A stretch of DNA of 64,000 nucleotides from Streptomyces sp. MMG1533 (GCF_001279775.1 NZ_LGDG01000260.1:1-64000), one strand, 5' to 3'; numbered from the stretch's first letter, positions 45,871 to 55,395 are shown. Notes: a model not told the origin generated them from the sequence alone. Program-made: numbers and translations.

Positions 45871-45902
45871 CACGTCACGCATCACCTCGGAAGGACCCAC
45901 GT

Positions 45903-47675
45903 ATGGCCAGATCCGACACCGGCGTCGGAAGCGGCGCCGGCTTCCCGACCGCCTCATCGACAGCGAAGACCGCCTCCTCGACGGTGCAGCAGAAGAACGA
46001 GCAGGCACTCGGCATCGACACACTGGCACGGGGCACGCTCATCGCGGCGGCGCTCTGCGTCTTCATGGCCCAGTTCGCCCTGACCGTGCCCGCCGGCCTG
46101 AACGGCCTGTTCCAGCAGGACTTCCACACCTCGTCCTCCGAGCTGACCTGGATCACCGACGCCTTCCTCGTCCCCGTCACGGTCCTGGAGCTGACCTTCG
46201 GTCTGCTCGGTGACATGTTCGGACGGCGCCGGCTGCTGGTCGGCGGTTCGGTGCTGGTGGCGGTCGGGTTCGTCGTCTGCGTGCTGACGCCGGGCCCCGA
46301 GGCCGACCACGTGACCCGGCTGACCGTGCTGTGGACCGGCCAGATCATCGCCGGTATCGGCGCGGCCGCCGTGATCCCGACGACGCTGGCGATGATCGCC
46401 GCGGGCACCCACACGCCGCGCGCCCGAGCGCGTTCCATCTCCGTCTGGGCGGCCGCGCTGTCCATGGGCAGCGTGCTGTCGCCCCTGGCCTGCGGCCTGA
46501 CCGCGCAATCGCAGTTCGGCTCGTGGCACAACTCCGGCTGGCGGTGGGCGTTCCTCGTCGTCGTCGTACTCGCCGCCGTCTCGGCCGTGCTCGCCCTCGT
46601 CCTGGCCCAGGACTCGAAGTCGCCCGCGGACCGTTCCCTCGACTGGCCGGGGCAGATCACGATCGCCGTCGCCGCCGTCGCCCTGCTGTTCGCCGTCATC
46701 CAGGGACCCACGAGCGGATGGGGCAGCATCGAGGTCATCGGCGGGTTCGTCGTGGCCGCCGTCTTCCTGGTCGCCTTCGTCCTCGCCGAACGCCGCTCGG
46801 CGTCCCCGCTGCTCCAACTCGGCCTGTTCGCCAACCGCAACTTCACCGTCGCGGCGATCGTCACGGTTGTCGGCATGTTCTGCTACCTCGGCACCGGCTA
46901 TGTGACCAGCATCCGCCTCACCGCCATCCAGGGCTTCACCCCCCTGAAGGCCTCCCTCGCGTTCATCGTCTTCAACGGCGTCTCGGCCCTGATCCAGGTG
47001 CCCATCGCCTCCCGCCTCATCGAGCGGTACGACCCGAAGTGGGTCCTCGGCGGTGGTCTTCTGCTCCTCGGGGCGGGCGACTTCTGGATGGCCTCGATAC
47101 CGATCGGCCACCAGTCCGTCACCCCCCTCGTCGCTCCGCTCGTCGTGGCCGGCGCCGGCGTGGCGTTCGTGCTGTCCGCGGTCACCGCCGTGGTGATCAA
47201 CACCGTGCCGCACGACCTGGCGGGCATGGCCGCCGGCTGGACCAGCCTGCTGCGCGACTTCGGGTTCACCCTCGGCCCGGCCGTCGTGGGTGCCATCGCC
47301 CTCAGCCGGGCGGCGCACGAGATCAGCGACAAGGTCGCGTCGGACCCGGCCCTCGGCCATGCCCTGAACACCTTCAACGCCTCGGCGGCGACCGCCCCGG
47401 ACGGGCAGCGGGAGACCGTGGAGGGCGCCATCGCGGCCGTCAACTCCGGCCCCCTCGGCGCGAACGCCGTCCCCGAGACCGTCGCCCTGCCCGACGGATC
47501 GACCGTGCCCTTCAACCCGCTCAAGGACACCGCCTTCCAGGCCCTGGGCAACGCCTACTCACTCGGCTACCTGATCGTCGGACTGTGCGCGGTCGCGGCG
47601 GCGGTGGTCACCGTGGTCCTGATCAAGGGGCACCGGCCGGACACGCCCGTCACCGCGGAGCCGGCCGATGCCTGA
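45903..47675 (+). CDS. MFS transporter, DHA2-type (14 TM)
   Basis: Integral membrane protein of 590 residues with about fourteen hydrophobic segments. The first loops carry LTWITDAFLVPVTVLELTFG and LGDMFGRRRLL (MFS motif A), and the long loop before the last helix contains a charged stretch, as in DHA2 (QacA/EmrB) exporters. Within the catabolic cluster it may import the substrate or export a toxic intermediate. Confidence 0.9.
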   Translation: MARSDTGVGSGAGFPTASSTAKTASSTVQQKNEQALGIDTLARGTLIAAALCVFMAQFALTVPAGLNGLFQQDFHTSSSELTWITDAFLVPVTVLELTFGLLGDMFGRRRLLVGGSVLVAVGFVVCVLTPGPEADHVTRLTVLWTGQIIAGIGAAAVIPTTLAMIAAGTHTPRARARSISVWAAALSMGSVLSPLACGLTAQSQFGSWHNSGWRWAFLVVVVLAAVSAVLALVLAQDSKSPADRSLDWPGQITIAVAAVALLFAVIQGPTSGWGSIEVIGGFVVAAVFLVAFVLAERRSASPLLQLGLFANRNFTVAAIVTVVGMFCYLGTGYVTSIRLTAIQGFTPLKASLAFIVFNGVSALIQVPIASRLIERYDPKWVLGGGLLLLGAGDFWMASIPIGHQSVTPLVAPLVVAGAGVAFVLSAVTAVVINTVPHDLAGMAAGWTSLLRDFGFTLGPAVVGAIALSRAAHEISDKVASDPALGHALNTFNASAATAPDGQRETVEGAIAAVNSGPLGANAVPETVALPDGSTVPFNPLKDTAFQALGNAYSLGYLIVGLCAVAAAVVTVVLIKGHRPDTPVTAEPADA

Positions 47676-47770
47676 CAGACCGCACGCCCCCACGGTCACC
47701 CGCACCGACGACCCCGACACCCGAAGCAGAACCGGCGCCACCGGCCGCCACGCCTGAAAGGACCGACGCC

Positions 47771-49312
47771 ATGACCGGCCCGACCCGACCACGCCCTATG
47801 TTCCGCCTGGGCCATCTGCTGGAACGCCGCGCCCAGTTGCACCCCGACCGCACGGCGCTCGTGTTCGGCGACCGCGCATGGACCTACGGGCAACTGCGGG
47901 ACTGGATCGTGACCACCGCGCGGCAGTTGCGCCGGCACGGTGCCGGGCCGGACAGCGTCGTCGCCTACGTGGGTGCCTCGCGCCCCGAGGTCTTCGTCCT
48001 GATGTACGCCACGGCCCGCATCGGAGGCGTGTTCGTCCCGGTCAACGGGGCGGCCACGCCTCCCGAGATCGCCTACCTGCTGACGGACTCGGGGGCGGCC
48101 TTCCTGGTCACGGACGCCGCCTGCGCCGCCGTACTCGCCGAGGACGGCACCGTACCGCCGGACGTCACCCGTCTGTGCCTGGACGAGGAACCACCCGACG
48201 GATACTCCGTACTGAGCCGGACCCCCGACACGGCGGCTGAGGAACCGGGCGACGACACTCCGGCCCCTGTGGGGGAGGACGACCTCGCCCTCATCGCCTA
48301 CACCTCCGGCACCTCCGGCCGCCCGAAGGGCGTGCTCCTCACCCACGGCAACGTGTTCTGGAGCTGCGTCAACGGACTCCTGGGCCTGGACCTGGCCCGG
48401 GACGACGTCACACTCATCACCACACCCGTCTTCCACATCGCCGTACTGAGCGGCGTGGGCTCATACACCTGGGCCAAGGGCGGAACCGTCATCCTGGAGC
48501 CCGCTTTCTCCGTCGACGGCTTCCTGACGACCGTACGGCGGCACCGGGTCAGCGTGACCTTCGCCGTACCGGCGATGCTCGCCCTGATCGCACGGCACCC
48601 GGGCTTCGCCGCAGCGGACCTGTCCTCGCTGCGCTGGATCCTCAGCGGAGGCGCCGCGGCACCGGCGCCGGTCGCCGGGGTGTTCCACCGCCGTGGCATC
48701 CCGGTCCTCAGCTCCTACGGTCTCACCGAGACCGCCGCCGGCGTCACCTACCGCGACCCGCGCGACGGCCCGGGCTGCTCCGGCGAGGCGGGACTCGCCG
48801 CCCCGCTGGCCGAGGTCCGGATCGTCGACCCCGACAACCGCCCCGTACCGCACGGCACGACGGGAGAGATCGTCGTTCGGAGCCCCAGCGTGGCTGCCGG
48901 ATACCTGGGCCTGCCGGAGGACTCGGCGGCGGCCCGCGACGCCGGCGGCTGGTTCCACGGGGGTGACCGGGGCTACCTGGACCCCGAGGGCCGCCTGGTG
49001 GTGGTCGGCAGGATCAAGGACACGATCATCACCGGCGGGGAGAACGTGGATCCCACGGAGGTGGAGGAAGCGCTGGCGGCGTGCCCCTGCGTGGACGAAG
49101 CGGCGGTCGTCGGAACGCCCGATCCCGTCTGGGGAGAGGTCGTCACCGCCATCGTCGTACCCGCCGAGGGCGCGGACTGCTCCCTGGAAGGCATTCAGAA
49201 GTTCCTGTCCGCCTCCCTCACCCGCCACAAGATCCCACGCCGGCTCGAAGTCCGGGACCGTCTGCCGCGCACCGCCACCGGCAAGTTGCAGCGGAGCCTG
49301 CTGCGGGGCTGA
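47771..49312 (+). CDS. AMP-dependent acyl-CoA synthetase/ligase
   Basis: ANL-superfamily enzyme of 513 residues. ATP-binding P-loop YTSGTSGRPKG, SYGLTETAAG, the hinge WFHGGDRGYLD, and the C-terminal GRIKDTIITGGENVDP and TGKLQR with the catalytic Lys are all present. It would activate an acid substrate as the CoA thioester at the start of the pathway. The specific acid cannot be read from the sequence. Confidence 0.92.
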   Translation: MTGPTRPRPMFRLGHLLERRAQLHPDRTALVFGDRAWTYGQLRDWIVTTARQLRRHGAGPDSVVAYVGASRPEVFVLMYATARIGGVFVPVNGAATPPEIAYLLTDSGAAFLVTDAACAAVLAEDGTVPPDVTRLCLDEEPPDGYSVLSRTPDTAAEEPGDDTPAPVGEDDLALIAYTSGTSGRPKGVLLTHGNVFWSCVNGLLGLDLARDDVTLITTPVFHIAVLSGVGSYTWAKGGTVILEPAFSVDGFLTTVRRHRVSVTFAVPAMLALIARHPGFAAADLSSLRWILSGGAAAPAPVAGVFHRRGIPVLSSYGLTETAAGVTYRDPRDGPGCSGEAGLAAPLAEVRIVDPDNRPVPHGTTGEIVVRSPSVAAGYLGLPEDSAAARDAGGWFHGGDRGYLDPEGRLVVVGRIKDTIITGGENVDPTEVEEALAACPCVDEAAVVGTPDPVWGEVVTAIVVPAEGADCSLEGIQKFLSASLTRHKIPRRLEVRDRLPRTATGKLQRSLLRG

Positions 49313-49346
49313 GCCCGGCCGGACCAGACACCATGGAGAGGTACTC

Positions 49347-50285
49347 ATGTCCACACAGCAGTCAGGCACCCCCTCCGACGCCGTCCCGAACGGCACGGCC
49401 CCCGAGCCCATCCACCGCGTGGGCGTCGTCGGAGCGGGACTCATGGGCAGCGGCATAGCCGAGGTCTGCGCCCGCGCGGGCCTCGACGTCCTCGTCAGCG
49501 AAACCGGCCCCGAGGCGGTCGAGGCGGGCCGTGACAGAGTCACCAAGTCCCTGGCACACGCGGTACGCGGCGGCAGACTCGCCCCGGCGGACAGCGCTAC
49601 GTCCCTCCGCCGGATCGGTTTCACCACCGACCTGGCCGACCTCGCCGACCGCGACATCGTGATCGAAGCGGTGGCCGAGGACGAACAGGCGAAGATCGAG
49701 ATCTTCGCGGCACTCGACAAGGTGGTCGCCCGACCGGACGCGATCCTCGCCTCCAACACCTCCTCCATCCCCATCATGAAACTCGGCACGGCGACCGGAC
49801 GCGCACGGCAGGTGATCGGCGTGCACTTCTTCAACCCGGTTCCGGTACTGGACCTCGTCGAGCTGGTCCCGTCCCTGCTGACCAGTGACCGAACCCGCGA
49901 TCGTGCGCGGGAGTTCGTCGGCCGGGCTCTCGGCAAGCAGGTCATCCACGCCAAGGACCGGGCCGGATTCGTCGTCAACTCTCTCCTGGTGCCCTACCTC
50001 TTGTCGGCGATCCGCATGCTGGAGTCGGGCCTCGCCTCCGCCGACGACATCGACAACGGCATGGTGCTCGGCTGTGCCCACCCCATGGGCCCCCTGCGCC
50101 TTGCCGACCTGATCGGCCTGGACACCCTCAAGGCGATCGCGGACTCCATGTACGCCGAGCACAAGGAACCGCTGCATGCCGCGCCGTCCCTCCTCCTGCG
50201 CATGGTCGACGCGGGTCTCCTCGGCCGGAAGACGGGCCGCGGCTTCCATGACTACTCCGGCGGAAAGGAAAGCCGGCCGGCTTGA
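49347..50285 (+). CDS. 3-hydroxyacyl-CoA dehydrogenase
   Basis: Protein of 312 residues. An NAD-binding motif (VGVVGAGLMGSGIAEVCARA), the catalytic His in GVHFFNPVPVLDLVE and C-terminal DRAGFVVNSLLVPYLLSA mark the 3-hydroxybutyryl-CoA dehydrogenase family. It is the last intact gene of the catabolic run and fits with the glutaryl-CoA-dehydrogenase-like enzyme in beta-oxidation-type degradation to acetyl-CoA. GGAGAGG precedes the ATG. Confidence 0.92.
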   Translation: MSTQQSGTPSDAVPNGTAPEPIHRVGVVGAGLMGSGIAEVCARAGLDVLVSETGPEAVEAGRDRVTKSLAHAVRGGRLAPADSATSLRRIGFTTDLADLADRDIVIEAVAEDEQAKIEIFAALDKVVARPDAILASNTSSIPIMKLGTATGRARQVIGVHFFNPVPVLDLVELVPSLLTSDRTRDRAREFVGRALGKQVIHAKDRAGFVVNSLLVPYLLSAIRMLESGLASADDIDNGMVLGCAHPMGPLRLADLIGLDTLKAIADSMYAEHKEPLHAAPSLLLRMVDAGLLGRKTGRGFHDYSGGKESRPA

Positions 50286-50329
50286 GGATTGTCGTCACTG
50301 TCACGGCCGCGTCCGGCAGCCGGGGGAGG

Positions 50330-50603
50330 CCCGCAATTTCAAGCAACTCCGTCGGCGGACGTACCGGCTCATGGAGCTCCTGAAGCTTCGTAGGGCGCGT
50401 CTGTACGATGCACGCGCAGCGTGTCTCACGTTCCTGGCCAACTACGGGGTGCCGGACCACATCCTTGCTCGGTGGGCCGGACACACCAACGTGGCCACCA
50501 CCGAGCGGTGGATGTGAAGCCAGATGCAGAGGATCTTCGCGAGGCTGCCACAACGTGGGATTGCTTGCATGGGGATCCGACCCAAGTGCGTGAGAAATCG
50601 TGA
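50330..50603 (+). pseudogene. Tyrosine integrase C-terminal remnant
   Basis: The reading frame up to 50517 encodes LYDARAACLTFLANYGVPDH and ILARWAGHTNVATTERW, the C-terminal catalytic block of an actinobacterial phage-type integrase, with the active-site Arg-like region reduced to DARAAC. After TGG the frame ends at once; one missing base would restore Tyr and continue with VKPDAEDLREAATTWDCLHG in the next frame. The catalytic N-terminal part is absent. It is a scar of an old integrative element. Confidence 0.7.
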
Positions 50604-50623
50604 GATGTGGGAGCGTAAGTCGG

Positions 50624-51925
50624 GTGAGCGACGCACAGACCAACACCCTTCAATACCGCTTTGACGGGCCGGAAGACGCACCTGTCCTGATCTTGGGTCC
50701 CTCACTGGGTACAACGTGGCACATGTGGGACCGGCAGGTCCCCGAGCTGACCAAGCAGTGGCGTGTCTTCCGGTTCGACCTGCCCGGGCACGGCGGCGCG
50801 CCCGCGTACCCGGCGGGCTCCGTCGCCGACCTCAGCGCCCGGCTGCTGGCCACGCTCGACGGGCTCGGCGTGCAGCGCTTCGGCTACGCGGGCTGCGCCC
50901 TCGGCGGCGCGGTCGGAATCGAGCTGGCCCTGCGCCACCCCGAGCGCGTCGCCTCGCTCGCGTTGATCGCGGCCTCGCCGCGCTTCGGCACGGCCGACGA
51001 GTTCAGACAGAGAGGGGTGATAGTGCGTACGAACGGCCTCGATCCCATCGCCCGGTCGTCCCCCGACCGCTGGTTCACCGGCGGATTCGCCGCCGCGCAG
51101 CCCGCGATCACCGAGTGGGCCGTGCAGATGGTGCGCACCACCGACCCCGGCTGTTACATCGCGGCCTGCGAGGCGCTCGCCTCGTTCGACGTACGGCCCG
51201 AGCTCGCCCGCGTCGGCGTCCCGACCCTCGTCCTCGTCGGCTCGGACGACCAGGTAACCGGCCCCGCCGAGGCCCGCACCCTGGTCGCGGGCATCCCGGA
51301 CGCCCGGCTCGCCGTCGTCCCCGGCGCCTCCCACCTGGTGCCCGTCGAACAGCCCGCCGCCGTCACCGACCTCCTGGTGCGGCACTTCTCCACCGCCTGG
51401 CAGCCCGCCTTCGACTCGACCACCGGCCAGATGGCGGCGATCGTGGCGTCCCCGGTCAAGCCGGTCCTGTCCGCCGCGCCGCCGCAGCCCGCGCCCCGCG
51501 CCGAGATCGCCGCGGCGGCCGTGGAACCCCAGGTCATGGGACGCCCGGACCCGTACGACGCCGGCCTCAAGGTCCGCCGAGAGGTGCTCGGGGACGCGCA
51601 CGTCGACCGGGCGCTGGCACAGGCCGACGAGTTCTCGGGTGACTTCCAGGAGTTCATCACCCGCTACGCCTGGGGCGAGATCTGGGACCGGCCCGGCCTG
51701 GACCGGCGCTCCCGCAGCTGTGTCACCCTCACCGCCCTGGTCGCCGGCGGCCACCTGGAGGAGCTCGCCTTCCACACCCGCGCCGCTCTGCGCAACGGCC
51801 TCACCCCGGCCGAGATCAAGGAAGTGCTGCTGCAGGCGGCCGTCTACTGCGGCGTACCGGCGGCGAACAGCGCCTTCAAGGTGGCCCAGCAGGTCATCCG
51901 CGAGGAGACGACCCCGACCGAGTGA
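50624..51925 (+). CDS. pcaL: Fused 3-oxoadipate enol-lactonase/4-carboxymuconolactone decarboxylase-like protein
   Basis: Fusion of 433 residues like actinobacterial PcaL. Residues 1 to about 260 are an alpha/beta hydrolase (RFDLPGHGGAPAYPAGSVAD) with the acid in SDDQVTGP and the His in GASHLVPVEQ. The nucleophile elbow reads GCALGG where PcaD has GxSxGG: the expected Ser is Ala92. Residues about 310-425 are a CMD domain (SRSCVTLTALVAGGHLEELA, YCGVPAANSAFKVAQ). In the protocatechuate pathway the two domains act in succession. The rest of pca is not in the window. GTG 50624 chosen; GGGAG lies about ten bases upstream. Confidence 0.82.
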   Translation: MSDAQTNTLQYRFDGPEDAPVLILGPSLGTTWHMWDRQVPELTKQWRVFRFDLPGHGGAPAYPAGSVADLSARLLATLDGLGVQRFGYAGCALGGAVGIELALRHPERVASLALIAASPRFGTADEFRQRGVIVRTNGLDPIARSSPDRWFTGGFAAAQPAITEWAVQMVRTTDPGCYIAACEALASFDVRPELARVGVPTLVLVGSDDQVTGPAEARTLVAGIPDARLAVVPGASHLVPVEQPAAVTDLLVRHFSTAWQPAFDSTTGQMAAIVASPVKPVLSAAPPQPAPRAEIAAAAVEPQVMGRPDPYDAGLKVRREVLGDAHVDRALAQADEFSGDFQEFITRYAWGEIWDRPGLDRRSRSCVTLTALVAGGHLEELAFHTRAALRNGLTPAEIKEVLLQAAVYCGVPAANSAFKVAQQVIREETTPTE

Positions 51926-51960
51926 GCCCCGTACGGCGCCCGGGGGGCAGGATGGATCCC

Positions 51961-52596
51961 ATGAAGCTCACGAAGAAGTCGCACGCCTGCGTCCGCCTCG
52001 AAAAGGACGGGCGCACGCTCGTCCTCGATCCCGGTGGATTCAGCGAGGCGGACGCCGCGGTCGGCGCGGACGCCATCCTCGTCACGCACGAGCACCCCGA
52101 CCACTTCAACGAGGAGCGGCTGCGGGCCGCCATGGACGCCAACCCGGCCGCCGAGATCTGGACCCTCAGGTCGGTCGCGGAGAAGATCTCCGCCGCCTTC
52201 CCGGGCCGCGTCCACACCGTCGGCCACGGCGACACCTTCACCGCCGCCGGCTTCGACGTCCAGGTCCACGGCGAACTGCACGCCGTGATCCACCCGGACA
52301 TCCCGCGCATCACCAACGTCGGGTACCTCGTCGACGACGGCAGGGTCTTCCATCCCGGCGACGCCCTCACCGTCCCCGACCACGCGGTCGACACGCTGAT
52401 GCTCCCGGTGATGGCCCCGTGGAGCAAGATCTCCGAGGTCATCGACTACGTCCGCGAGGTCAAGCCGCAGCGCGCGTACGACATCCACGACGCCCTGCTC
52501 ACCGACCTCGCCCGCCCGATCTACGACAACCAGATCGGCGCCCTCGGCGGCACGGACCACCAGCGGCTGACGCCGGGGGACTCGGCCGAGGTGTGA
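51961..52596 (+). CDS. UlaG-like MBL-fold metallohydrolase
   Basis: Protein of 211 residues with the metal-binding pattern of the metallo-beta-lactamase fold (THEHPDHF, then HPGDAL and later His). It begins MKLTKKSHACVRLEKDG, as close actinobacterial relatives do. The substrate is unknown. An in-frame ATG at 51952 is an alternative start; both have GGGGGCAGG-like sequence nearby. Confidence 0.85.
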   Translation: MKLTKKSHACVRLEKDGRTLVLDPGGFSEADAAVGADAILVTHEHPDHFNEERLRAAMDANPAAEIWTLRSVAEKISAAFPGRVHTVGHGDTFTAAGFDVQVHGELHAVIHPDIPRITNVGYLVDDGRVFHPGDALTVPDHAVDTLMLPVMAPWSKISEVIDYVREVKPQRAYDIHDALLTDLARPIYDNQIGALGGTDHQRLTPGDSAEV

Positions 52597-52602
52597 CGGA
52601 CC

Positions 52603-52633
52603 CCGGGCGGGCCGCGTTGTCGGACCCGCCCGG
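52603..52633 (+). terminator. Hairpin between UlaG-like gene and xthA
   Basis: CCGGGCGGG and CCCGCCCGG form a 9-bp stem with a 13-base loop, between the UlaG-like gene stop and the exonuclease start. The ATG of the exonuclease follows 13 bp later, so it may instead affect translation of the downstream gene. Confidence 0.35.
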
Positions 52634-52646
52634 TAAGTTGTCAGGC

Positions 52647-53426
52647 ATGCGCATCGCGACCTGGAACGTGAACTCGATCACCGCCCGCCTGCCGAGGCTC
52701 CTGGCCTGGCTGGAGAGCAGCGGCACCGACGTGCTGTGCCTCCAGGAGGCCAAGGTCGCCGAGGAGCAGTTCCCGCTCGACCAGCTGCGCGAGCTGGGCT
52801 ACGAGGCGGCGGTGCACGCCACCGGCCGGTGGAACGGCGTGGCGGTGCTCTCCCGCGTCGGCCTCAAGGACGTGGTCAAGGGACTGGCGGGCGACCCCGG
52901 CTTCGACGGCGCCCCCGAGCCCCGCGCCATCTCCGCGACCTGCGGCCCGGTCCGCGTCTGGTCGGTGTACGTGCCGAACGGCCGTGAGGTCGACCACCCC
53001 CATTACGCCTACAAGCTCCAGTGGTTCGAGGCCCTGAAGGCGGCCGTCGCCGGTGACGCGGCGGGCAGCCGCCCCTTCGCCGTCCTGGGCGACTACAACG
53101 TGGCCCCGACGGACGACGACGTGTACGACGTGGCCGCCTTCGAGGGCCTCACCCACGTCACCCCCGCCGAGCGCGCCGCCCTGACCTCCCTGCGCGAGGC
53201 GGGCCTGTCCGACGTGGTCCCGCGGCCGTTGAAGTACGAGCACCCCTTCACGTACTGGGACTACCGCCAGCTCTGCTTCCCCAAGAACCGCGGCATGCGC
53301 ATCGACCTGGTGTACGGCAACGAGCCGTTCGCCAAGGCCGTCACCGACGCGTACGTGGACCGCGAGGAGCGCAAGGGCAAGGGCGCGTCGGACCACGCGC
53401 CGGTCGTGGTGGACCTGGACGTGTAG
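52647..53426 (+). CDS. xthA: Exodeoxyribonuclease III
   Basis: AP endonuclease/exonuclease III of 259 residues. It starts MRIATWNVNSITARLPRLLAW; the metal-binding Glu is in CLQEAK, and the catalytic GDYNVAP and SDHAPVV motifs are conserved. It cuts at abasic sites in base-excision repair. It converges with the SGNH hydrolase gene 27 bp away. Confidence 0.95.
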   Translation: MRIATWNVNSITARLPRLLAWLESSGTDVLCLQEAKVAEEQFPLDQLRELGYEAAVHATGRWNGVAVLSRVGLKDVVKGLAGDPGFDGAPEPRAISATCGPVRVWSVYVPNGREVDHPHYAYKLQWFEALKAAVAGDAAGSRPFAVLGDYNVAPTDDDVYDVAAFEGLTHVTPAERAALTSLREAGLSDVVPRPLKYEHPFTYWDYRQLCFPKNRGMRIDLVYGNEPFAKAVTDAYVDREERKGKGASDHAPVVVDLDV

Positions 53427-53439
53427 CCACCCGGCGAGA

Positions 53440-53468
53440 TCACCCGGGCGAGATCACCCGGCGAGCAG
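53440..53468. repeat. Direct repeat at the convergent stop region
   Basis: GGCGAGATCACCCGG is repeated with a one-base difference (copies around 53433 and 53447), crossing the stop codon of the SGNH gene. It looks like a small duplication at the 3' ends. Confidence 0.45.
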
Positions 53469-55223
53469 CCGCAGATCCACCGAGCCTGCCAGTGCGGCGA
53501 GCCCCGTGTCCCCCGGATGCAGATGGTCCCCGCTGTCGTACGCGGGCAGCAGCCGCGCCGGATGCGCGGGGTCGCGCACCACGCCGTCGAAGTCGAGCAC
53601 GCCGTCGAACTCGCCGGTGGTCCGGAGCCACGCGTTGATCGCGACCCGTTCGGCGTCGACGGCGGCCGTGCAGCGTGCCTCGCCCTCGCACGGCAGGACC
53701 GTCGCCGCCAGCATCCGCAGGCCCCGCGCGTGCCCCCGCGCGGCGAGCTCCCGCAGTCCCGTGATCACCTGCTCCGCCGTCGCACCCCACCGCACGTCGT
53801 TGACGCCCTCGAACACGACGGCCGTCCGCGCGGACGTCTGCGCGAGGACGTCCCGGTCGAACCGGTTCAGCGCGCTCACCCCGCCGGTGTCCGTGGAGAC
53901 CCCGTCGCCGGGATACCGGTCGGCGACCACACGGTTCGCGGAGATCCCCTGGTTGAGCACCCCATAGTGCGGGACCACATCCTGGCCCAGCAGACGTGTG
54001 GCCAGCGCATTGGGCCACCGCCGGTTGGCGTCCACCGTGGACTTGTCCCCGTCGGTGATCGAGTCCCCGAGCAGCACCACCGACCCCGGCCCGCCGCCCA
54101 CGTCCACGCCGGTCAGCAGCGGCCAGCTCGTCACCACCGAGGTGTACGCCGCCGGGGAACCGTCCGCCGCATGGTCGCCCGGCTCGCTCACGTACGACCG
54201 CTGCGCCGCGAGCCGGTGCACAGGCGCCGCGGACACCGCATCGGGCAGATGGAAGCTCACCAGCAGATTGACGTCCGCCGGTACCGCGAAGTCGAGCGGA
54301 TCGCTGAACGCCTGCGCCCCCGCCGGGATCTCGGCACTCGCCGCACCCCGGAAGGACAACGGCACCGGCACGTCCCGCGGCGCCGCGCCCTCCGCCTGCA
54401 CCGCCACCGTCGCGCTCCCGATCCGTACCGGCGCCGCGGCGAAGGTGTTGTCGAAACGCAGCCGCACCCGCGGTCCGCCCGCCGAGGTGTGCACCACGAG
54501 CCTGAGCGTCCGGTCCGACCAGGGCCCCACGGCCGGTTGCCCGGAGGTCGCCGCCGCCCAACTCCCCGTCCAGCCGGACGAGGATGCCCGCACCGACAGC
54601 GCGAACACGTGCAGTCCGGTCGCGTGCGGCAGCCGTACGGAGACGACCCGGCGCCCCGGGCGGAGCGGCACTGTCGCGACGTACAGCCGTGCCTGCTCGG
54701 CGAGTTGGCCGGCGGGCGTGTTGATGTGGGGCAGTGCCACCGCCTTGGTCGCGAGCGGGCCGCCGCGCCAGTCGGGGGCGTTGAGCCGGTACGGCGAGCG
54801 GGTGCCGTCGGCGTACGCGACCGTGCCGGTGCCGCTCACCGGGGTGCCCGCCGTGCCCGCGACCAGGAAGGCGAGCGCGTCACCGCGGCCGCCCGCCCGC
54901 ACGTCCTGCCCGTCGGCCCGCACGTTGTCCGGCTCGCCCGCCGCCCGCCGGGGCCAGGTAAGCCGGGCGCCCTGCACGGTGAGCGCGCGGCCGGGCGTCC
55001 AGCCGGCGGCCGTGAGGTCCCGCGAGGACAGTGAGGCGCCCAAGCCGTCGAAGTCCGCCTCACCCGGGCGGGCGTCGTCGCTGACGGCCGTGTTGTCGAA
55101 GAGCCGCTCCAGCGGGACAGGACCAGCCTCTCTTCCGAGGGCAGCCGAGGTGGCGCTCCCCGGGACGAGGGCCGCGAACAGGGCGAGGACGACTGCCGGA
55201 CCCGCGAAGCATCGGCGCACCAC
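53454..55223 (-). CDS. Secreted SGNH/GDSL-family esterase
   Basis: Protein of 589 residues with an N-terminal signal peptide (hydrophobic core VVLALFAALVPG) and a beta-rich N-terminal region of about 380 residues. The C-terminal hydrolase domain has block I GDSITDG with the nucleophile Ser, NGVND-like VFEGVNDVRW, and the catalytic Asp/His in DHLHPGDTG. The substrate is unknown; relatives deacetylate polysaccharides or cleave esters. GTG start at 55223. Confidence 0.88.
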   Translation of the reverse strand: MVRRCFAGPAVVLALFAALVPGSATSAALGREAGPVPLERLFDNTAVSDDARPGEADFDGLGASLSSRDLTAAGWTPGRALTVQGARLTWPRRAAGEPDNVRADGQDVRAGGRGDALAFLVAGTAGTPVSGTGTVAYADGTRSPYRLNAPDWRGGPLATKAVALPHINTPAGQLAEQARLYVATVPLRPGRRVVSVRLPHATGLHVFALSVRASSSGWTGSWAAATSGQPAVGPWSDRTLRLVVHTSAGGPRVRLRFDNTFAAAPVRIGSATVAVQAEGAAPRDVPVPLSFRGAASAEIPAGAQAFSDPLDFAVPADVNLLVSFHLPDAVSAAPVHRLAAQRSYVSEPGDHAADGSPAAYTSVVTSWPLLTGVDVGGGPGSVVLLGDSITDGDKSTVDANRRWPNALATRLLGQDVVPHYGVLNQGISANRVVADRYPGDGVSTDTGGVSALNRFDRDVLAQTSARTAVVFEGVNDVRWGATAEQVITGLRELAARGHARGLRMLAATVLPCEGEARCTAAVDAERVAINAWLRTTGEFDGVLDFDGVVRDPAHPARLLPAYDSGDHLHPGDTGLAALAGSVDLRLLAG

Positions 55224-55395
55224 CGACTCCTCCCGATCACCACCCGCTCACGACGAGACGGAGGACGCATCGCGAAGCTAAAGAGACACGGGTGACGCGT
55301 CAACGAGCCATGCGCGAACTCGGCGTGAAGTCGACCGGAATCGACGGCCCGCGCGCCTGTGGTGCGCACGGCGGTGCGAATGACACGCTGGGCGT

